From Marthasterias glacialis (taxonomy: Eukaryota; Echinodermata; Asteroidea; Forcipulatida; Asteriidae): 64,000 nt of DNA. Positions within the stretch are counted from its first letter, which is position 1, and each line of letters begins with the position of its first letter. The stretch covers positions 10,025,505 to 10,089,504 of the forward strand of contig OU452233.1 in the NCBI GenBank assembly GCA_911728455.2. Direction: 5' to 3'. Of this stretch, positions 1 through 12,000 are shown piece by piece. The notes under the pieces were generated by a model. It was given only the letters and a program-made list of their open reading frames with translations. It was not told where the DNA came from and did not search any database. The translations under genes were made by a program, and so were the position numbers.

Positions 1-77
1 TCAATGTGGAAATCTTCTGATATTTTGCGGTTGTTACGGGCGTCGAAGAGTGCCATGGAAGTGAAGAATGGCTCAAT
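1..77 (-). CDS. DOCK9/11-like: DOCK exon 11 (partial, continues past left edge)
   Basis: Acceptor TAG at 78-80. It reads IEPFFTSMALFDARNNRKIS and then EDFHI, matching VEPFF(V/I).LALFDVK(D/N)N.KISADFH of vertebrate DOCK9/11. Only 25 codons plus 2 nt lie inside the window; the DHR1/C2 and DHR2 exons should follow outside it. Confidence 0.94.
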   Translation of the reverse strand, partial: MEPFFTSMALFDARNNRKISEDFHI

Positions 78-3000
78 CTACGGGGCGGAGTTAAGACAGT
101 GCGTTAGAAAGAGGGGGCAAGGCAGTCAATCCTCCTAGCTTGTTTTTTCATTCATTTATCTAAACATTTTTTTTCTTTTAATCCATAGCGACCAGAGGTC
201 AAGTTACAAGAAAAATGTACAAAATTTTAAGAGCAAGGATATTGACTATTAAGGGAAAATGCCAACATTAGGGCTGGATAGCTCAGTTGGTAGAGCGTTG
301 GTACATTAAGCCGGGGGTCCCAGGTTCAAATCCCGCTCCAGTCAATTTGTCTTTGTTAACCCCCAAAATTCCCCCCACAGTAGTGTGGGACGAGTCTACG
401 AATGATACTTACCCAAACAGCCACGACAGATGAGTAGTGGCTATTTGGGTAAGAGAGTGAAATAGACTGAAGAAAAAAATCTCCTGAAAGTTTTTTTCCC
501 ATACTGCCAGCCTCATTTTGAGTTGCCTCGACTTGTACCGAATATTATATGCTTCCTGATGGAGACTTACATTTTCCGCTCTCTCTGGCGTGCCCTCAAC
601 TGGCTCTCCATCCTTATTGAGGGCAGCAGACAACTTGAAGCTGAGTTTCTGGAATTCAACGACGAACCGCTTCGGAAATTCTTCCTCGTAGGGTTTACAG
701 TCGGGCTCAGTCATAACTTTCTCTCCTCCCTGGAACACACACAAAAAAACAAAAGGAAAAAAACCAGGCATTAATCTCAGATGAAGAACATGTCAGGAAT
801 CCTGGGGTGGATTTCACAAAACTAGTCCTAACTTAGGACTGGTCCTAACTTATGACTAGTCCCTATTAGTTAGGACTAGTTACTCTTCCTAACTCAAGAT
901 AAGACTAGTCCTAGCGCTTTGTGAAATCCACCACTGGGGTGGATTTCACAAAGCACTAAGATTCATCTTAAGATGAGTTGCAGCCATTACCATAGTGATT
1001 TGTACTGTGACATTCAGGCCTTACACTTCACGGAGGCAATGGAGGCAATTGTCTTGTCTTCGTTGCCCCTGATCATTGCCTTGGTGCCCTTGAAATGTTC
1101 TAGTACAAATATACAATTTGCCCTCTATCCAGAAGACACTGCCTTGGTGCCCTTGCCCTTTCAAGGACGAAGCAATTCAGGCCTGGGGTGCATTTCACAA
1201 AACTAGTCCCTAACTTTAAGACTAGTCCTAACTTATGAAATAGTCCTATAAGTTAGGACTAGTTACTCGTCCAAACTCGAGATGAGACTAGTCCTAGTGC
1301 TTTGTGAAATCCACACCTGGTCATTACACTTTGCACAGCAATTGAGATTGTTATTATTATTATTATTTTATTTGACCAAAAAGAACATAAATGTACAAAA
1401 AGCAAAATCACAAAGAAGTATTACAACAAAACCAAATGAGAGTTAAAGACACCCACTCGTCAATGCGCGACAAACAAATTCGATAAATGCAGGTACACAG
1501 CTCTTTGTGAAATCGGCCCCTGAGTACTTATTTCATTCTTGTACTCCTAATGTACTTATGAAAATAAACCGCAGTAAAATCTTTACTTACAGTCCTTAGA
1601 TTCATACTCGTAAGTATCCCACTGAATAACAAGAAAATGGCGGCCATTGAGAAAGTTTTTTTTTTGTGACGTCATGTAACGAGGTCCGGGGTTGATTTCA
1701 CAAAGCACTCAGATTCATCTTAAGATGAGTTGTCAGTGTTACCATAGTAATTTGTATTGTGACATCACACTTTGCTTAGCAATTGCGATTGATTTGCACT
1801 TTAAGATCAATTTTTACTCTTTGTGAAATCGAGCCCAGACCCAAGTAACCTGCTCACCCATGAGCAGGTTGCTTGGGTCTGACCCAGGTGAGCCACGACA
1901 ATGATGTCAAAGCTATTCCAATGCATTTGGGTCAGACCTGGGTCAACCCGGGAAAGCTAATCGATTCCACCCAATACTTGATCTCTTACTCAAGAACACT
2001 CAGCTTTAACTCTAAATTGTAGTACTTGATTACTTTTATAAAATGCTAATATCAGGGATGAGAGTGGGTGAAAATGAAAAATCCACGAACTACCAACCAC
2101 AAGATAACCCATGTCAATAGCAACATTCTGTCTTTAAATGTAGATGGGGCAAGCACCTTGGTGTAGTCAAAATACAGTACATGTACTGTGTTATGGCTTT
2201 ACAAGGGCCTGGATGTATCATGTATGTAAATGAAATAAAAAAACAAATCCACAACAAAAATGTTTAAAATCGGAGGAATCTCATCCCTGTAGTTTAGGGG
2301 TGTTGTGACCGAGTGGTCTAGTGCAACGGACTCGGGTTCTGTCTTGTGTGTAAAACACCATAAACGAGCCCTGCTCGGTTTGGTGTATATAAGAACTGAG
2401 TAATATTATTAGTATTATTTTTTGGGTTTTCATCTGTGTTCATCAGTATTTTGACATGTACTCATGCTCAGACTTTTTTCTCTCATTTACACCTCATTCG
2501 AACACAAATCCATTCAGAAATCGGGATGGCGACATGAATCTTTCTCCAGCCACCGATCTTGAAAGTGTCCGCGTTTCACTTTGATGGGCTACGGGTACGA
2601 GCCCAAGCTCACCTGCATTCTTGGATAGAGCAAGAAGACGTTATTCCTGTTCTCCTTGCGTTTCTGTGAATTTGTTTTCTCCGTCTCCTTCCCGTAGCCT
2701 TGAAGCTCGGGATGTTTACTCTTCTCAAGGATTTTCTGAGACTCTGATTGGTTAGGGGAGGGGATGGGATCATCAGCGTACTCTCCTAAAACGAAGACGA
2801 AAAAAAACATGATGTTTAAAATCACTTGTTCTCAAAATTATTTTACATGAATGCAGTTTGCCAAGGTTAAGAAAGTCCAGCCTCTTTCTGTTCTACAGAT
2901 ATATTACCACGGTAAATGTTCCACCGGTCTAACCAACTTGGCACCTCCTATCAGGGTGTTTGAGCATGAAACCAGGCTTTCTGCCCGTTCTCACCCATAC

Positions 3001-6000
3001 ACTCTAGCTACGCAGAGACTCATTCAAATCCTGTTGGCAAGTCAATACGTCACGCACGCACACGTCTGCTTTGCGCACAAGGTTTTAGCTACTTCCAGCT
3101 GGCATACATTTGTGTGCAATTTTACCCCAAATCACTCATTCCCATCATTCATAGGCATTTCTTCTGACAGAAACTGACAATTCTGACAAGGCGTTGAGAC
3201 TCTGCAAAACATTACTGGGAAGGCAAGTCCCAAAACTATGTTTCTGCATACATAAATTTTCAAAGAAACCCTTGCCCAGTGCATTTCCTGTGGGCTTCTG
3301 GTAATCGTTGGAGCCAGTTTGTGTGAAGTGGGCTTGGCTCACGGTGGAACTACGCCACACTCGTTGGAGCCAGTTTGTGTGAAGTGGCCGTGGCTCACAG
3401 TGGAACTACGCCAGTTTGTGTGAAGTGGGCTTGGCTCACGGTGGAACTACGGCACACTCGTTGGAGCCAGTTTGTGTGAAGTGGGCATGGCTCACAGTGG
3501 AACTACGCCACACTCGTTGGAGCGAGTTTGTGTGAAGTGGGCTTGGCTCACAGTGGAACTACGCCACACTCGTTGGAGCCAGTTTGTGTGAAGTGGGCAT
3601 GGCTCACAGTGGAACTATGCCACACTCGTTGGAGCCAGTCTGTGTGAAGTGGGCATGGCTCACAGTGGAACTACGCCACACTCGTTGGAGCCAGTTTGTG
3701 TGAAGTTGGCTTGGCTCACAGTGGAACTACGCCACACTCGTTGGAGCCAGTTTGTGTGAAGTGGGCTTGGCTCACAGTGGAACTACGCCACACTCGTTGG
3801 AGCCAGTTTGTGTGAAGTGGGCTTGGCTCACGGTGGAACTACGCCACACTCGTTGGAGCCAGTTTGTGTGAAGTGGGCCTGGCTCACAGTGGAACTACGC
3901 CACACTCGTTGGAGCCAGTTTGTGTGAAGTGGGCTTGGCTCACAGTGGAACTACACCACACTCGTTGGAGCCAGTTTGTGTGAAGTGGGCTTGGCTCACA
4001 GTGGAACTACGCCACACTCGTTGGAGCCAGTTTGTGTGAAGTTGGCATGGCTCACAGTGGAACTACGCCACACTCGTTGGAGCCAGTTTGTGTGAAGTGG
4101 GCTTGGCTCACAGTGGAACTACACCACACTCGTTGGAGCCAGTTTGTGTGAAGTGGGCATGGCTCACAGTGAAACTACGCCACACTCGTTGGAGCCAGTT
4201 TGTGTGAAGTTGGCTTGGCTCACAGTGGAACTACACCACACTCGTTGGAGCCAGTTTGTGTGAAGTGGGCATGGCTCACAGTGGAACTACGCCACACTCG
4301 TTGGAGCCAGTTTGTGTGAAGTGGGCATGGCTCACAGTGGAACTATGCCACACTCGTTGGAGCCAGTTTGTGTCAAGTGGGCATGGCTCACAGTGGAACT
4401 ACGCCACACTCGTTGGAGCCAGTTTGTGTGAAGTTGGCTTGGCTCACAGTGGAACTACACCACATTCGTTGGAGCCAGTTTGTGTGAAGTGGGCTTGGCT
4501 CACAGTAGAACTATGCCACACTCGTTGGAGCCAGTTTGTGTGAAGTGGGCTTGGCTCACAGTGGAACTACGCCACACTCGTTGGAGCCAGTTTGTGTGAA
4601 GTTGGCATGGCTCACAGTGGAACTACGCCACACTCCTTGGAGCCAGTTTGTGTCAAGTGGGCATGGCTCACAGTGGAACTACGCCACACTCGTTGGAGCC
4701 AGTTTGTGTGAAGTGGGCATGGCTCACAGTGGAACTATGCCACACTCGTTGGAGCCAGTTTGTGTGAAGTGGGCTTGGCTCACAGTGGAACTATGCCACA
4801 CTCGTTGGAGCCAGTCTGTGTGAAGTGGGCTTGGCTCACAGTGGAACTATGCCACACTCGTTGGAGCCAGTCTGTGTGAAGTTGGCTTGGCTCACAGTGG
4901 AACTACACCACACTCGTTGGAGCCAGTTTTTGTGAAGTGGGCATGGCTCACAGTGGAACTACGCCACACTCGTTGGAGTTAGTTTGTGTGAAGTGGGCTT
5001 GGCTCACAGTGGAACTACACCACACTCGTTGGAGCCAGTTTGTGTGAAGTGGGCTTGGCTCACAGTGGAACTACGCCACACTCGTTGGAGCCAGTTTGTG
5101 TGAAGTGGGCATGGCTCACAGTGGAACTATGCCACACTCGTTGGAGCCAGTTTGTGTGAAGTTGGCGTGGCTCACGGTGGAAATACGCCACACTTACAAA
5201 CAGGATAGCGCTTTTCTGGCATACATGTACTGCATCTCTTCAGAACTCCTTGCCCGGCGCATGCTTCCCTCCATCCTACAATCTAGACTGCTTTAAGAGG
5301 AATATCAAGTCCTACCTTCAGCTCCCCTGAGTTATAGGTCTTATTTTTCTTCCTTGTAGCCCCTTGCCAAAGTGGATTTAAGATTTGTTTGGGAAACTCT
5401 TGCATATAAAACAAGATTCTTGCAAATGGAACATCTGGGTTCACTGTCTTAAGTCTGTTTATTTATTTATTTATACTACTTATATTCGATGAAGCTGGTG
5501 AACTGTTCCTGCTATAAAAGAGGGAGCTTTGCATACTTACACATTTTGTGTTCTTTTTTCGCAGACGTTAAGAACACAAAATGCTCTAATGTGCATTGCT
5601 TGTGACTGATTCAAGCTAATTATTGCAAAGTGAAAAAAAACTTCAGAAACATAATTTTTTTACGGCTTTGTGACTGGCTCTGTGCTTAGCGGATTGACAT
5701 TTGCTTAACAGTTTTGCTCACCTTGATCGAGTAAGTCTTCCATAGACGACATGCTTTGCTTGTCCGAGATGGACTCTTGTTTCTGTAGGTCGATGACTCT
5801 CTTGAAGGCATTATACCAGTCGTCCATCTCCTGTTGGTTCTCAGCAGCAACACTCTGGACTGACCGGTCCTGCATCTGCAGCTCTATCCCATATTTACGC
5901 TGCTTGCCAGTCTGCAAAAAAAGGTTATATTGACTGATTAAGAGTTGTTACATTGACTGGCAAGGTAATTGTACTGTTTGAGAGGTTTTTACATGTATTT

Positions 6001-9000
6001 CTCTGCTTGCATGTCTGGGAAAAGAAGTTGTATTGGCTGAATAAGAATTGTTATATTGACTGACTAGGTAATTGGACTGTTTGAGAGGTTTTTACATGTA
6101 TTTCTCTGCTTGCATGTCTGGGAAAAGAAGTTGTATTGGCTGAATAAGAACTGTTACATTGACTGGCTAGGTAATTGGACTGTTTAAGAGGTTTTTACAT
6201 GTATTTCTCTGCTTGCATGTCTGGGAAAAGAAGTTGTATTGACTGAATAAGAATTGTTATATTGACTGGCTAGGTAATTGGACTGTTTGAGAGGTTTTTG
6301 GATTTACATGTATTTCTCTGCTTGCATGTCTGGAAAATAAGTTGTATTGACTGAATAAGAATTGTTATATTGACTGCCAGGTAGTTGTAATGTTATAAGA
6401 GGTTTTATTGACTGATTCTGCATCTAGTGCTCCATGAAGTAGTTCTCTACTTGGTTTTTGGAAAAGAAGTTATATTGACTGAATAAAAATTGTTATAATG
6501 ACTGACTAGGTAGTGTAATGTTTATAAGAGGTTTTATTGACTGATCCTGCATCTAGTGCTCCATGATGTACTTCTTTGCTTGCATGTCTGGAAAAGAAGT
6601 TATATTGACTGAATAAGAATTGTTATATTGACTGGCTAGGTAGTTGTAATGTTTATAAGAGATTTTATTGACTGGTCCTGCATCTAGTGTTCCATGATGT
6701 ATTTCTCTGCTTGCATGTCTGGAAAAGAAGTTATATTGACTGAATAAGAATTGTTATATTGACTGCCAGGTAGTTGTAATGTTATAAGAAGTTTTATTGA
6801 CTGATCCTGCATCTAGAGCTCCATGATGCATTTCTCTGCTTGCATGTTTGGAAAATAAGTTATATTGACTGCCTAGGTAGTTGCACTGTTTTATTGACCC
6901 TGTCCTGCATCTGGAGCTCCATGTTATATTTACACAATTTGTTAAGTCAGGACGAGAAGATATACTCACTATTTTTTAGTTGTTAAATGGACTGGCTCAG
7001 TGAGTGAACCGTTAAAGTAGTTTTAATGGAGTGTTTCTCAATCTGGAGCTTTATGTAATTGGTGTTGCTTATCACTGAGCTGTTATATTGACTGGGGAAG
7101 ATGACTGTAAAGGATTCCTGACTGTAACCTACCCTGATGACGTCAAAGAGGGAGTCTAAAAATAAGTCTCTTTAGCAAGTTGCGAGGTGTTACACTAGGA
7201 GCTGTTATATTGACTGGGGAGGATGACTGTAAGAGATTTCTTACTGTAACCTACCTTGATGACATAAATGAAAGAAATCCAGAAATATCGTTCCCTAACA
7301 AGTTGCGAGGAGTTGTTATATTAGGAACTGGTATATTGACTGGGGAGGATGACTGTAAGGGATTCTTGACTGGACCTACCTTGATGACATCAACGAGGGA
7401 ATCCAGGTTCCCTTAGCAAGTTGCGAGGAGTTGTTATATTAGGAACTGTTATATTGACTGGGGAGGATGACAGTAAGGGATTCCTGACTGCACCTACCTT
7501 GATGACATCAACGAGGGAATCCAGGAATAGGGTTTCCTTAGCAAGTTGTGAGGAGTTGTTATATCAGAAGCTGTAATATTGACTGGGGAGGATGACAGTA
7601 AGGGATTCCTGACTGTACCTACCTTGATGACATCAACGAGGGAATCCAGGAATAGGGTTCCCTTAGCAGAGTTACTCTTCTCATCCTTGTGATACTCAAG
7701 TAAGAAAGATTTGTCTCCAAGCTGGCGTAGGTAGAAAAATCGCCTCTTGAATGCCTGTAAAGAATAATACCAAAAAATACCACTGTGAATTTTCCAGCGA
7801 GTTGACCAACCATTTGAAACCATTCAACTACAAGAGGTGTGTATGGTGGCACTACTGTGCACAGAACCAACTGTGTACATGTACAGACTGTGTAATGGCC
7901 GTCACAAAATGATATCATTCTGCAGGCTGGCACAGTTTATCTATCATTCAAAACCACAGTGGATGATACTGAATGGTCAGACATTAGGAGGGTTAAAGAT
8001 GGATTTGCTGTCAACGGGAAGTTGTGATCCATTTGATAAAGCCATTTACTTGTCTTTATTTAGTTTAAAAAAAACCTGGGGCTGAATAAGTCCTTTGCAA
8101 GGTAGATATGAATGGTGTCTGGTACAATGCCTTCTTCAGTCACAAGTGAATGAGCATTCTTGAGTTCCTCAGACTAAATCCAGTGTTGCTATGTCACATG
8201 GTTTCGGGGCAAGCTTTTGCATTGCAACCTCCAGATCAGCAAAGAATGGTATCAATGTGACACACATTTCATTGAGAATTGTGCATACAAGTAAGTACTT
8301 GTCGTTTCTAATGGAACTGCTCAAGAAAAAGCTTGCCCAATAACCACAAGGCATTGCAACACTGGGTGTAGTCTGAGGAATTCAAATTGAGCAATCAACT
8401 TCATGTCATGGAGCTGTTTAGAAGAATGAAGGAATATTTCATTAAGGTGTTAAATTATATGCATGTACACTGTGGAGGCAATGAAGATCATGGCATCCAT
8501 TGCTGTCCATTATCCTTGGTCCAATTTCATAGTAGAAGATATTGATTAAAAGATTCTGCTTAGCAAGTAATAAGCAGGACACCAATCACAGATGGTACAT
8601 GTAACATGGTGTTTTGGCTGGTAACCTTATTCTGGTTGGCAAACTTGTTTTGTGCTTAGCTATTTTTTGTGTATAAGCAGCTCTATGAAATACACCGATC
8701 CATTAAGCCCCACCCCCTAAAGATATTGACCAATCACAGCATTGGCTACATCACCACTGTACACGTGGGCAGCACAATGTGCGTCTCTTCAATGCCACAC
8801 TGCACGATATGAACACGCGCGCTATAAGTACATGCACACATGTTTACAATTTCCAATAGGTTTTTTTTTGTCGGACTTATGTCGTGGAGTGGCCGAGCGG
8901 ATAAGAACACCGGACTCAAGCTCTGGTGTTTCTGATCAGCAGAGTGTGGGTTTGAGTCCCAGTCGTGACACTTGTGTCCTTAAGCAAGACACTTAACCAT

Positions 9001-12000
9001 TATTGCTTCGTCCTTCGGATGGGGCGTAAAGCCGTTGGTTTGTGTGTTGTGTAATGCCTGAAAAGAACACAGTGACACTTATCGCAAAGAGAAGGGGTTC
9101 GCCCCAGTGTTACTGGTTTGATCGGCTGCAGATTGCGCCACAGCACCTTGTGAACCATTACATGGTGCTATGTAAAGGAACAGGTCTCATACTTCAAAAA
9201 CGTAACTCATCATACCTTGCAGGAAAAAGTTCTGAGCGCTCTGAGACGCCCATAGGGTGTGATAAAGCGCTATATAAAAACTGCGTTTTATTACTTTCGG
9301 TGGCATAATCAAGGCTGTGATTGGTCAACACGTAAGGGGGCAGGGCTTAATGGATTGGTCTATTGGGCCCTGGTCTTGAGCATAACTCATCAAAATGCTT
9401 CGATAATATATGCTGATATGGTAATGACTCCGATTCCCTACACATGCTGATATACAAGTAGTAATTGAAGGTCATTTTTATGAAGGAAAAAATAGGGTTT
9501 ACCCCCCATCAAAAATGAAAGTCCACGCCTGACGATTTTGTACTTTACTTCCGTTTATGACTTTCCAATTTCCACCCGCTTCCCATTCCATTCATGGAGG
9601 TTTTTTCCCCCCCCCCTCTCCTTCCCTTCAGGTTTCAGGAAGTCACGACTACAAAATCTGGTTTTGATGCTGAACGGTCGTGGCAGCTTGAGTGAAAATA
9701 AGGGGGTCCTTCTGGCGTCGTCGGTTATTACGAGACACCGAAATCACCCCTGACATTATGAGCTTGAACGTTAACATAGATTGACATTTTCTCTCGGAGC
9801 CGTGCTGCAATGTAGTGAACATTATTAGTACATGACGAGCAATGATTGTGTGAGTATGTTCTCCTATTTGTCATAATGAGTGAGTCACGTTTGCAGCAGG
9901 CATGATGTTTATTGTAGTGAATTTAAGGTCAAATTCAGTTTTGTGAGGCACTCATTTTCAAACAGATACAGTCAGGGTTCTACCCATGCACAAGCTAGCG
10001 TATCAGGCCGATACATGCCATTTACGGGCCGATACGCTGAAATTACGGCCGATACGCAAACTTTTTTTTTTTATAGATTTTAATATCGAGTTCACACAAA
10101 ATCCTAATATAAAACCATTTTAAAATGCTCCAGATTGCACAGTAGAGCTTTTCAAACCAAACACAAACATTAAATAAAAACATTCCATGGACCTGCTACC
10201 AATTCAGCGTGCTTCGGCCACACTTTCAAAATTTGGGTCCAGAATGCCCAACAGTTTTGAAAAATCCTGGGGAGAACCTTATGAAAGTGGAAAAAATTAT
10301 AAGTCTCTAACATCACGTTAAAATGGTGTAAAATGTCATTTTATATGAAACTCTTTGACTTTCAAAGTGAAATTTGAAATGTGAAAGCTTTTGCTTTGAG
10401 TTGTGGCTGGTTGGGCCGAGCAGTTAAGAACACCGGACTCAAGCTCTAGTGTTTCTGATCAGCAGAGTGTTGGTTCAGACCCGGTCTTGACACTTGTGTC
10501 CTTAACCATTATTGCTTTGTCCTTCAGATGAGATGTAAGGCCGTAGGTCCTGTGTGTTGTATCAATATCTATCAACGCATGTAAAAGAACCTAGAAACAC
10601 TTATCACTAAGAGAAGGGGTTCGCCCGGTGTTTCTGGCGTGGTTAGTAGCTGCATCTGGTACCCACAAGTTGGTGTGATATTTCCATAAGGATGCTTTGC
10701 TGACTACATGAACATGGTACAGGTACATATACAGAACCAATGGTTTGAAGGTGAAATCTGGACAGTTGCATTTCACGAGGCAAAGCAGAATCGTCAAACT
10801 ACCTGTTCTTTTCAGAACCACCACAACTCATAGAGAGAGCTTTCATGTACATGGTGTCTCCGCAAACCTCATTAGATAATAAAACTGCAATTCAACATTT
10901 CTGAGATTGACAACACCATAACAAACCCACTCACCATCGTCTCTTTAACAATGGTACATGTTTCACTTCTTCTATTAGTTTGTCATGTTTCATAGGAAAG
11001 TGTTCATTATGGAGTTTGTGAAAGTTAAATAAGTTTGACGGCAGAGCGGAAGGGACACTGGGGGGGGGGAGGGGGGTGTAGAAGAGGACATCAGTACCAG
11101 ACTGGGGCAGGAAATGCCTGGATGCTTTGTGACATAAGATGTATTTGTATCGTTGGTTAGACACAGATGACAGCTTACTCATAAGACAGAAAAAGCTTCT
11201 TAGAACAAGCCTATTGTCCAAAAAGTTTTTTTACACAACACCATTACTAACAGCGCTCGGTCAACATTGGAAACCTAATGTGCATATTGATAAAGTTGCT
11301 GTTTTGCAAAAGTTTATCTGCACTGGTAGAAAAAAATGGGAGACGATATCTTAGAAGTCTGATTTCAGGCCACATGTAAGAGCAAGTTTTGATCAAGGAT
11401 CACAGTTAACCATAGTTCGACTAACTCTGATCGAACTCTCTCTTGTCAACGATGGTTGGACTAGTCTAGTCGACTATTTGCGACCAGACTATCGAGGTTG
11501 GTTGCATTGCTGGTTACTAATAGCCGTTTTCATAAGCACAGTGCAGAGGGGACCAGCTATCAGAAAAGTGATAAACATTGATATTACCGTTTTCTCATGG
11601 TCACATGGACGTGACATGACTAGAGTCGTTCGTACTTCAACTTCAGGGCGCATGCGCTACGTACATCACTAACCCACCATTAGTTAACCATTGGTCCTTG
11701 ATCGAACTGGCTCCTTGATCGAAGTTGACCGAATTCAATCCTGCATGAACCAACTACTTTAGTCATGACATCAGGTCTCAACTCTGCAACCGGTAATCTG
11801 TGGAACTATATTTTTAAGTTTGTTGGTTTTTTTAGCCCAAATTGTTTTTATGAAGTAGATCTACATGTACATGTACAGTATGTATCCTGTTGGTAACTCA
11901 TTGTGTTACACACATTGGTTATCTGCTGCACAACCAAAGTTTTCGCTGCTTTCGGCTCCAAAGCTGGCACACGTTTGTATGTAATTTTACAAAAAGCACA

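Noticed and set aside
271..344. Possible functional tRNA gene
   Set aside because: Boxes A and B are good, but the T stem mispairs, T33 is missing, and it shares SINE flanks with copies near 14 kb.
4256..5296. Three open frames of 66-95 codons repeating CEVG.AHSGT, EPVCVKW motifs
   Set aside because: They are translations of the 56-bp satellite, which cycles through all frames; there is no start or splice context.
8881..8975. Possible functional tRNA-Leu (CAA)
   Set aside because: The same head with the same long non-tRNA body recurs at least six times in the window, so it is a SINE.
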